A DNA stretch of 5,099 bases. It comes from Planctomycetota bacterium (GTDB lineage Bacteria; Planctomycetota; Phycisphaerae; WQYP01). This document shows, in pieces, positions 1 through 5,099 of this stretch (the stretch's first letter is position 1; the number at the start of each line of letters is the position of its first letter). The stretch is from the NCBI GenBank assembly GCA_021795535.1, contig JAJYPG010000140.1, forward strand, positions 1 through 5,099, in the 5' to 3' direction. Made by a program: the position numbers and the translations under genes. Under the pieces are notes generated by a model. That model worked only from the letters and a program-made list of their open reading frames with translations. It was not told the origin of the DNA and made no database searches.

Positions 1-283
1 CGCCGCAGGCTGGGGCGAATACTTTGCCACAACCGCAGGCGGGCGGCGAATACATCGGGTGGTGCATCAGGCGGGCAAACTGGTGCTTTCTGAATTCACC
101 ATCGGACTTTCCACTGCGGAGGGGGTTTCTCCGCTGGCCAACCAGCAGGTTTCGCATGACAAACAACCCCTTGACGTTGCGAGCACTGTGATCAATGGCC
201 GCGCCGTGATCACGTTCAAACGTCCGCTCCGCATGAAAGAGGGGTCAACCCTGGAAATTTCCTGGAAATTTTCCGGAGCCTGA
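1..283 (+). CDS. C-terminal end of an unidentified protein (5' truncated by window edge)
   Basis: The reading frame is open from base 2 to the TGA at 281-283 and gives 93 residues. It enters from the left edge, so the real start lies outside the window; the GTG codons at 59 and 62 are internal and have no ribosome binding site. The visible part alternates hydrophobic and polar residues (for example GKLVLSEFTIGL, GRAVITFKRPL and STLEISWKFSG), which suggests a beta-sandwich or beta-rich C-terminal domain. There is no membrane segment or recognisable catalytic motif. It lies 78 bases upstream of fucI on the same strand, so a secreted or carbohydrate-related protein of a fucose locus is possible, but that rests on position only. 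I do not recognise the family. Confidence is for it being a real gene end, not for any function. Confidence 0.7.
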   Translation, partial: AAGWGEYFATTAGGRRIHRVVHQAGKLVLSEFTIGLSTAEGVSPLANQQVSHDKQPLDVASTVINGRAVITFKRPLRMKEGSTLEISWKFSGA

Positions 284-311
284 TGAGGCTGATCACTGAT
301 TTCCCTTTACG

Positions 312-340
312 TTGGCAACTAGCCTGTTTCTCCGTATGCT
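312..340 (+). promoter_or_regulatory. Candidate sigma70-type promoter for fucI
   Basis: TTGGCA at 312-317 matches the -35 consensus at five of six positions. TATGCT at 335-340 matches the -10 consensus at four of six, and the spacer is exactly 17 bases. Transcription would start near 347, leaving a very short leader of about 15 bases that still includes the ribosome binding site at 349-354. The position in the gap before fucI supports it. Other AT-rich hexamers nearby (TAATAC at 342-347, GATAAT at 353-358) could be the true -10, and the organism's sigma factor preference is unknown. Confidence 0.4.
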
Positions 341-348
341 CTAATACA

Positions 349-354
349 GAAGGA
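349..354 (+). promoter_or_regulatory. Ribosome binding site of fucI
   Basis: GAAGGA is a strong Shine-Dalgarno sequence ending 7 bases before the ATG at 362. It decides the start of fucI and supports the N-terminal extension relative to the E. coli enzyme. Confidence 0.75.
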
Positions 355-361
355 TAATAGC

Positions 362-2182
362 ATGGCCAATTTGGCAAACATCGTAGTTAATCAGCCGCGA
401 AATCGGCTTGTGGGTTCCAACCCGAAAATTGGAATTCGGCCCGCCATTGATGGCCGTCGCGATGGCGTGCGCGAATCGCTGGAAAAGCAAACCATGGATA
501 TGGCACACAGCGTGGGACGGCTGTTAACCGGGAAATTACGTCACGCCGACGGTACCAAAGTTCAATACGTTGTGGCGGATGGCACCATAGGAGGTCTGGC
601 CGAGGCAGCGCTGTGTGCGCAAAAATTTGCAGCCGAAGGAGTCGGCGTCTCCATAACCGTCAGCCCCTGCTGGTGTTATGGTTCGGAAACCATGGATATG
701 GACCCACTGATCCCCAAAGCGGTCTGGGGGTTTAATGGAACTGAACGCCCTGGGGCGGTGTATTTGGCGGCGGTGGGAGCGGCGCACAATCAAAAAGGTC
801 TTCCGGTTTTCAATATTTATGGTCGCGATGTACAGGACCCGGCCAATACGGCTATCCCGGAGGATGTTCAGGAGAAGTTATTGCAATTCGCCCGCGCCGG
901 ACTGGCGGTGGCGGCGATGCGCGGACGTTCCTATTGCTCTATTGGCGGTGTGTCCATGGGCATTGCCGGATCGGCCGTTGATACCTCTTTTTTTGAGGCG
1001 TATCTGGGCATGCGTGTCATGAATGTTGATATGACTGAACTGACCCGCCGCATTGACCGCGAAATTTATGATCCCAGGGAATTTGCGCAGGCTCTGAAGT
1101 GGACGAAAACCTATTGTCCGGATGGCTTGGACACCAACTCCGCCTCGCGCCGCCGAAATCGGACGCAAAAAAACAGAGAGTGGGAGCAGTGCGTAAAGAT
1201 GGCCATCATCGTGCGCGATCTGATGATCGGAAATTCAAAGTTGGCGGAATTGGGCTTTGGCGAAGAAGCGCTGGGGCATAACGCCCTTGCCGCCGGCTTC
1301 CAGGGACAGCGTCAATGGACGGATCATTACCCCAATGGCGATTTTCTGGAAACAATCCTTAATTCCTCATTCGATTGGAATGGTATCCGCCAGCCTTTTA
1401 TGGTTGCCACGGAAAACGACGCCTTGAATGGCGCGACCATGTTGTTCGGCCACCTGCTTACCGGAACGGCGCAGATATTTGCCGATGTTCGCACTTATTG
1501 GAGTCCACAATCGGTGCATCGCGCCACGGGTCACGAGCTTCAAGGCGATGCCCAGGGTGGCCTGCTGCACCTGATTAACAGCGGCTCGGCGGCGCTGGAT
1601 GGCACAGGGTGTCAGACGCAGGATGGTCAGCCTGCCATGAAGCCCTGGTGGCGGATAAAGCCCCAGGAGGCTGCGGCCTGTCTGGGGGCTGCAGAATGGT
1701 GTCCGGCTATTTATGAATATTTTCGGGGTGGCGGTTTCTCGGTGCGGTTCCGCACCCGTGGCGGCATGCCCGTGACCGCGGCGCGTCTGAATCTTATCAA
1801 GGGCTTGGGGCCGGCGCTGCAAATTGCGGAGGGAATGACGGTGGATTTACCGCCTGACATCCACGACGTTTTGGATCGGCGTACCAACCCAACCTGGCCA
1901 ACCACCTGGTTTGCACCGCGTTGCACGGGCCACGGGGCTTTTCGCGATGTTTATACCGTCATGAATAATTGGGGGGCCAACCATTGTGCCCTTACCTGCG
2001 GCCATATTGGCCACGAACTTATTACCTTGGCGGCAATGCTGCGAATTCCCGTGTATATGCACAATGTAACGGAGGAACGGATTTTCCGTCCCAGTGCCTG
2101 GACGGCGTTTGGCACCAGTGAACCACAGGCCGGCGACCTGGCTGCTTGTCAAAACTTCGGCCCACTGTATGGAAGGTATTAA
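362..2182 (+). CDS. fucI: L-fucose isomerase
   Basis: This 606-residue cytoplasmic enzyme interconverts L-fucose and L-fuculose, the first step of fucose catabolism; family members also accept D-arabinose. From memory of E. coli FucI (591 residues) it aligns over essentially its whole length: [20 protein letters not shown] near residue 22, CWCYGSE around W104, [51 protein letters not shown], and the C-terminal RPSAWTAFG with [11 protein letters not shown]. The manganese-binding and catalytic residues are present: E351 (in ATEND), D375 (in FADVRTYW) and H541 (in GANHC), matching E. coli E337, D361 and H528 with near-identical spacing. The N-terminus is about 14 residues longer than in E. coli. 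The ATG at 362 is chosen because GAAGGA precedes it. The gene appears intact and is followed 146 bases later by the matching transporter fucP. Kinase and aldolase genes are not seen. Confidence 0.97.
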   Translation: MANLANIVVNQPRNRLVGSNPKIGIRPAIDGRRDGVRESLEKQTMDMAHSVGRLLTGKLRHADGTKVQYVVADGTIGGLAEAALCAQKFAAEGVGVSITVSPCWCYGSETMDMDPLIPKAVWGFNGTERPGAVYLAAVGAAHNQKGLPVFNIYGRDVQDPANTAIPEDVQEKLLQFARAGLAVAAMRGRSYCSIGGVSMGIAGSAVDTSFFEAYLGMRVMNVDMTELTRRIDREIYDPREFAQALKWTKTYCPDGLDTNSASRRRNRTQKNREWEQCVKMAIIVRDLMIGNSKLAELGFGEEALGHNALAAGFQGQRQWTDHYPNGDFLETILNSSFDWNGIRQPFMVATENDALNGATMLFGHLLTGTAQIFADVRTYWSPQSVHRATGHELQGDAQGGLLHLINSGSAALDGTGCQTQDGQPAMKPWWRIKPQEAAACLGAAEWCPAIYEYFRGGGFSVRFRTRGGMPVTAARLNLIKGLGPALQIAEGMTVDLPPDIHDVLDRRTNPTWPTTWFAPRCTGHGAFRDVYTVMNNWGANHCALTCGHIGHELITLAAMLRIPVYMHNVTEERIFRPSAWTAFGTSEPQAGDLAACQNFGPLYGRY

Positions 2183-2221
2183 TTGGCATCTGGGCTGGTT
2201 TTGTTATTTATTGCGAATGAC

Positions 2222-2247
2222 GCGGGTATGCAACTTAAGAAACCCGC
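2222..2247 (+). repeat. Hairpin after fucI
   Basis: GCGGGT at 2222-2227 pairs perfectly with ACCCGC at 2242-2247 across a 14-base loop. It starts 39 bases after the fucI stop. No clean T-run follows (only AGGTTTAATT), so it is not a convincing intrinsic terminator. It could stabilise the upstream message or attenuate read-through into fucP; this is inferred from position. Confidence 0.35.
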
Positions 2248-2268
2248 ATCAGGTTTAATTCCTGCGAC

Positions 2269-2290
2269 CACGGCTGCATTGAATGCCGTG
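2269..2290 (+). repeat. Inverted repeat upstream of fucP
   Basis: CACGGC at 2269-2274 is a perfect inverted match to GCCGTG at 2285-2290. The 10-base loop overlaps a second inverted repeat, GCATT-G-AATGC at 2276-2286. It lies about 40 bases before the fucP ATG. It may be an operator for a fucose regulator, an RNA hairpin, or chance; the sequence alone does not decide. Confidence 0.3.
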
Positions 2291-2328
2291 CGCGCAGGGT
2301 GGTTTTGGATAAATACAGAGACATTACA

Positions 2329-3705
2329 ATGAAAAAATTAACCAATATGTTTCGCACAGCGGACGGGGCCAACCATTGGCTTACTTTTTTGTCGGTAACC
2401 AGCCTGTTCCTATTGTGGGGTTTGTTCAGCGGGATGATAGATGTGCTTAATAAGCACTTTCAGGATTCGCTGCATGTAACAAAAGCGCAATCCGCGCTGG
2501 TGCAGGGTTCATGGTATGGGGCCTATTTTCTTCTGGCGCTGCCTGCCGGGTGGGTGGCCCGAAAACTCGGATACCGAGGGGGCATTCTCACTGGCTTGAT
2601 ACTGGCTCTCGCAGGTTCTCTGTTATTTATTCCGGCAGTTCGGATTCACGCATCAGAGTCTGTCATGTTTCTGGCATTTTTAATCGCCCTGTTTGTCGTG
2701 GGCGCGGGAATGACCTTTTTGGAGACCGTGGCCAATCCGTATACCACAGTGCTGGGACCGGTGGAATCCGCGGTTTCCCGGATCAATCTGGCGCAAAGCT
2801 GCAACGCCATCGGCTGGATGCTCGGACCGATCGTCATCAGCTACTTTATCATGTCTAAAACTGCGGTTGCGGATACCAGCAACAGTGCCATTTACATTCC
2901 CTATCTGCTTCTGGCCGGCCTGGTGGCCGTTTTGATTGTGGCCTTTGCACTGGTTCCTGTTCCAGATATTCACGCGCCGCAGGAAGCGCACACCCCAACG
3001 CAAAAAACACAACGAGTCCGGTCACTGATGGGGGAAAAGCATTTTATCCTGGCGGTTGCGGCGCAATTCTTTTATGTGGCCGGGCAAACGGGGATATTCA
3101 GTTTCTTCATCAATTATGTCAAAGATGACCGTTATTCACCCGCACTGCCGCTGTGGATGGCCTCCCGGCTGCCTACCGCGATGAAGTTTTTGAACGGGCA
3201 TCAGTGGCACATCACCGAGTACGGCGCGGGTATCATGCTGTCCGTGGCCTTTGGCTGCTTTCTGGCGGGGCGGCTTTCCGGCAGCGCCATTCTGCGATTT
3301 TCCAAGGCGCACATTACCCTGGGCGTTTACGCCCTGGCCAACGTGGTCATGATGTTGCTGGTGTATCTGAATCTGGGCTGGATATCCATTATTGCCCTGA
3401 TGCTAAGTTATTTTTTCATGTCCATTATGTACCCCACTATTTTTGCACTGGGCATCCGGGGCCTGGGCGATAAAACCAAACTCGCCGCGTCATGGATTGT
3501 CATGTCCATTGTTGGCGGCGCCATTATGCCCATGTTCATGGGCTGGCTGGCGGACCGATATTCCATGCGCGTCGGATTCCTTATGCCACTGGGATGTTTT
3601 GTATTTATCATGTTTTATGGTTTTCTCTGGGAACGCTTTTTCCGCAAGGATATGGAGCCGCAGGACATTGCGGGGCGTTCCACCGCCACAGAGTCAATGC
3701 ATTAA
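2329..3705 (+). CDS. fucP: L-fucose:proton symporter (MFS permease)
   Basis: This 458-residue inner-membrane permease should import L-fucose together with protons. It shows the alternating long hydrophobic stretches of a 12-helix major facilitator protein and has clear FucP signatures: the acidic residue D38 in SGMIDVLNKHFQ, E132 in FLETVANPY, the polar RINLAQSCNAIG segment (151-162), GRLSG (314-318) and FFMSIMYPTIFALGIRGLG (362-380). D38 and E132 correspond to D46 and E135 of E. coli FucP, which are needed for proton-coupled transport. Between helices 7 and 8 (about residues 265-297) it carries a longer polar loop than the E. coli protein, with SPALPLWMASRLP and HQWHITEYG. The ATG at 2329 is chosen: a weak CAGAGA lies 7 bases upstream, and MKKL leads into the family N-terminus. 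A GTG at 2299 would add 10 residues but has no good ribosome binding site. It lies downstream of fucI and probably forms a functional unit with it. Related glucose/galactose (GluP-type) permeases are the main alternative. Confidence 0.92.
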   Translation: MKKLTNMFRTADGANHWLTFLSVTSLFLLWGLFSGMIDVLNKHFQDSLHVTKAQSALVQGSWYGAYFLLALPAGWVARKLGYRGGILTGLILALAGSLLFIPAVRIHASESVMFLAFLIALFVVGAGMTFLETVANPYTTVLGPVESAVSRINLAQSCNAIGWMLGPIVISYFIMSKTAVADTSNSAIYIPYLLLAGLVAVLIVAFALVPVPDIHAPQEAHTPTQKTQRVRSLMGEKHFILAVAAQFFYVAGQTGIFSFFINYVKDDRYSPALPLWMASRLPTAMKFLNGHQWHITEYGAGIMLSVAFGCFLAGRLSGSAILRFSKAHITLGVYALANVVMMLLVYLNLGWISIIALMLSYFFMSIMYPTIFALGIRGLGDKTKLAASWIVMSIVGGAIMPMFMGWLADRYSMRVGFLMPLGCFVFIMFYGFLWERFFRKDMEPQDIAGRSTATESMH

Positions 3706-3804
3706 GATACTAAACATGCCCGAATTCTGAAGTCACACATTTCTGATTTGTAATTTGCAATTCTTTCCCTCTCCGCATTATCCGGTACCTGCAAGTCCTA
3801 CAAC

Positions 3805-3832
3805 TGTTCCTGTGAACAACACGTTTGTTGAC
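3805..3832 (+). repeat. Two overlapping inverted repeats (mutually exclusive hairpins)
   Basis: TGTTC at 3805-3809 pairs with GAACA at 3814-3818 around CTGT. The same GAACAA bases can instead pair with TTGTT at 3825-3829 in GTGAACAA-CACGT-TTGTTGAC (3812-3832, seven of eight arm positions). Only one can form at a time in RNA. As DNA, either could be a dimeric repressor site. The word TGTGAACA at 3811-3818 recurs at 3879-3886. Confidence 0.4.
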
Positions 3833-3834
3833 CG

Positions 3835-3845
3835 GTGGCGGCCAC
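3835..3845 (+). repeat. Short perfect palindrome GTGGC-G-GCCAC
   Basis: Five-base arms are separated by a single G. A one-base loop is too tight for an RNA hairpin with all pairs formed, so a protein-binding site is as likely as an RNA structure. It sits between the two TGTGAACA copies, 75 bases before the capsid start codon. Confidence 0.3.
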
Positions 3846-3851
3846 TCGACC

Positions 3852-3879
3852 CCGGCAAACCGCGTGATTTTCGCCGGTT
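3852..3879 (+). repeat. Alternative stems in the capsid gene leader
   Basis: AACCG at 3858-3862 pairs with CGGTT at 3875-3879, extended by CG/CG past one bulged C. The right arm can alternatively pair as GCCGG (3873-3877) with CCGGC (3852-3856). No T-run follows directly, although ATTTTTG occurs at 3886-3892. It is a candidate leader structure; its role is unknown. Confidence 0.3.
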
Positions 3880-3907
3880 GTGAACATTTTTGTCAATGAA
3901 TCCCCGT

Positions 3908-3913
3908 AAAGGA
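3908..3913 (+). promoter_or_regulatory. Ribosome binding site of the capsid gene
   Basis: AAAGGA ends 6 bases before the ATG at 3920. It favours this start over the in-frame ATG at 3896, which would add eight residues (MNPRKGTI) but has no Shine-Dalgarno sequence. An in-frame TGA at 3881 rules out anything further upstream. Confidence 0.75.
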
Positions 3914-3919
3914 ACAATT

Positions 3920-5099
3920 ATGAAAATTAAATTTACCCGTGAATATCTCGGCCAGAAAAAAGATGCGGTCCTGGACCTGCCGGACGATCAGGCCAAAACG
4001 CTTATTGACAGCAAAACAGCCGAGGCTGTTACCGCAACCCCCGCGGATCTGGATGAAGCGCTGGGCGTGATGAACAAGGCAATGAATGAACAGCTTGAAT
4101 CCGCGGCGCAGCGCATCACCAGTCAGGTGATTGAGCAGGTGTCGCGCGGGCTTAAGGGAATCAAACCCACACTGGTCATTGGTCCCGACCGCGCGGAACT
4201 TGACCCCACCGGCGGCTTCAAAAATCTAGGTGATTTTGCCCAGGCTGTGCGGAAGCATTTCACCCACAAGGCAACCGACGACCGCATCAAACGCATGGTT
4301 GCCAAGGCTGACGGCATGAATGAAATCGCTACGGCTGATGGCGGCGCATTGGTGCCCACTGAATATGCCAATCAACTGTATCGCGACGTGCTGGCGGAAT
4401 CAGTTCTGTTTGACCGGGCGCGTAAATATCCCATCAGCATGGGTAATTCGCTTTTTATTCCAGTGCGCAGCATCACTGAGCTTGGCCAGACTGCCGCCTC
4501 CGGTGGTTCGCTGGGCACCTGGCTCAATGCCGATGGCCTGGCAATTACGGCACAAAAACCCGTCTACAATCGTGTGCAAATGATGCTCAACCGCTGGGGC
4601 ACGATGCTTCCGGTGACCGATGAATTGCTGGCGGACAACAATGTGGCGCTGTCCAATTTTATTCTGGATGAGGGCGGCATCGCGCTGGCATGGGACCTTA
4701 ATCAGGCGTTTATCACCGGCACAGGCAACGCCCAGCCACAGGGCATTATGAACTCCCCCGCGCTGGTCACCGCCGCCGCAGATGCCGGACAGGCCAATTT
4801 CACCATCAGCTACAGCAATCTGGTGAACATGAAAAGCCACCTCTGGACGCCGCGTCCCGGCGATCTTTCCGGAGTGGTCTGGATCGCACATCCGGATGCC
4901 GAAGCCCAGTTTGAACAGCTTAAAGATGGCGCGGGCCGCAATTTATACTTCGCCGCCGGCACCATCCAGCAATCGCCGCAGGCGCGGTTGTTCGGTCTGC
5001 CCGTGGTCTACAGTTACCACTGCTACCCGGTGGGCAATCCAGGCGATGTCATTCTGGCGGATATGAATCAGTATTTCGTTTCCACCAAGGCGGGTGAGA
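3920..5099 (+). CDS. Phage major capsid protein, HK97 fold (3' truncated by window edge)
   Basis: The frame gives 393 complete codons with no stop and continues past the right edge. It should form the shell of a tailed-phage head. Residues 1-37 form a compact segment (KFTREYLGQKKDAVLDLPDD then AKTLID) resembling a small domain seen in phage head proteins. Residues about 40-132 are charged and mainly helical, as expected for the scaffolding-like delta region that a prohead protease usually removes. The capsid core starts near M133 with EIATADGGALVPTEYANQLY and continues with a strand-rich stretch, RWGTMLPVTDELLADN, then ITGTGNAQPQGIMNS (residues 265-279, the family's GtGnpqGi signature), and later VWIAHPDAEAQFEQLKDGAGR with ARLFGLPVVYS. 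Probably 30 to 60 residues are missing at the C-terminus. It starts 214 bases after fucP with no terminase, portal or protease gene in front, which is unusual. An encapsulin is less likely, given the N-terminal region and the GTG-QPQG motif. Confidence 0.93.
   Translation, partial: MKIKFTREYLGQKKDAVLDLPDDQAKTLIDSKTAEAVTATPADLDEALGVMNKAMNEQLESAAQRITSQVIEQVSRGLKGIKPTLVIGPDRAELDPTGGFKNLGDFAQAVRKHFTHKATDDRIKRMVAKADGMNEIATADGGALVPTEYANQLYRDVLAESVLFDRARKYPISMGNSLFIPVRSITELGQTAASGGSLGTWLNADGLAITAQKPVYNRVQMMLNRWGTMLPVTDELLADNNVALSNFILDEGGIALAWDLNQAFITGTGNAQPQGIMNSPALVTAAADAGQANFTISYSNLVNMKSHLWTPRPGDLSGVVWIAHPDAEAQFEQLKDGAGRNLYFAAGTIQQSPQARLFGLPVVYSYHCYPVGNPGDVILADMNQYFVSTKAGE

Larger units (their letters stand above)
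3706..3919. other. Gap between fucP and capsid gene, with structured segment
   Basis: This 214-base stretch has no credible reading frame. The first part (3706-3780) is AT-rich and contains a loose heptad run (ATTTCTG, ATTTGTA, ATTTGCA at 3739-3759). The second part (3781-3880) is GC-richer and packed with short inverted repeats, listed separately. I see no clear terminator for fucP (no stem followed by a T-run), no tRNA, and no convincing -35/-10 pair for the capsid gene. If the capsid gene belongs to an inserted element, the boundary would lie here or at the fucP 3' end. Confidence 0.6.

Noticed and set aside
252..274. Near-tandem CTGGAAATTTC / CTGGAAATTTTC, each palindromic
   Set aside because: It is inside the coding end of the first gene, where it encodes LEISWKFS in one continuous frame; it is too short and isolated to call an element.
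277..290. AGCCT-GATG-AGGCT hairpin over the first gene's stop codon, as a terminator
   Set aside because: The five-pair stem is not followed by a T-run, so it does not look like an intrinsic terminator.
1167..1173. Run of seven A in fucI as a possible slippage or frameshift site
   Set aside because: The frame before and after the run agrees with the fucose isomerase family, so no shift is needed; a single A7 without supporting structure is weak evidence.
1367..1822. 151-residue open frame on the minus strand
   Set aside because: It is antisense to the conserved core of fucI, whose frame is certain from its catalytic motifs; nothing supports it as a gene.
2511..2858. 115-residue plus-strand frame inside fucP
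   Set aside because: It overlaps the conserved fucP helices 2-5 in another frame and has no family features.
3739..3766. Loose heptad repeats (ATTTCTG, ATTTGTA, ATTTGCA)
   Set aside because: Only three degenerate units in AT-rich DNA; chance is a sufficient explanation, and they do not look like iterons or a CRISPR array.
3755..3783. TTGCAA with a hexamer 17 bases later as a capsid gene promoter
   Set aside because: The -10 position reads TTATCC, a poor match, so I did not list it.
4400..4891. 163-residue open frame on the minus strand
   Set aside because: It lies wholly inside the capsid gene, in antisense; its composition is that of a GC-rich shadow frame and it shows no recognisable motif.

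Overview
The window reads as bacterial DNA. It holds the 3' end of an unidentified gene, a complete L-fucose utilisation pair (fucI and fucP), and the first 393 codons of a phage-type HK97-fold major capsid protein. All four reading frames run left to right. Nothing in the window fixes the organism. The FucP has a longer mid-protein loop than the E. coli protein and the codon use is moderately GC-rich. Both would fit a glycan-degrading bacterium, for example of the Planctomycetes-Verrucomicrobia-Chlamydiae or Bacteroidetes type, but this is a weak inference.

Layout. Positions 1-283 encode the C-terminal 93 residues of a protein I do not recognise; it ends in beta-strand-like sequence. A 78-base gap follows, with a plausible sigma70-type promoter (TTGGCA, 17 bases, TATGCT) and a good ribosome binding site. 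Then comes fucI (362-2182), a full-length L-fucose isomerase with its metal-binding Glu, Asp and His in place. A 146-base gap with two short hairpins separates it from fucP (2329-3705), an MFS-type fucose:proton symporter with both acidic residues known to matter in E. coli FucP. A 214-base gap, rich in short overlapping inverted repeats, leads to a capsid gene starting at 3920 and running off the right edge.

How the parts work together. FucP would import L-fucose with protons and FucI would convert it to L-fuculose. The later steps (fuculokinase and aldolase, or an alternative route) are not in the window. The capsid gene does not belong functionally with the sugar genes. It is preceded by none of the usual head genes (terminase, portal, prohead protease), so this is either an edge of a prophage or defective element, a relocated or domesticated capsid gene, or an unusual head-gene order that continues to the right. 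That junction is the most interesting thing here. I see no CRISPR array, tRNA, rRNA, integrase or insertion sequence.
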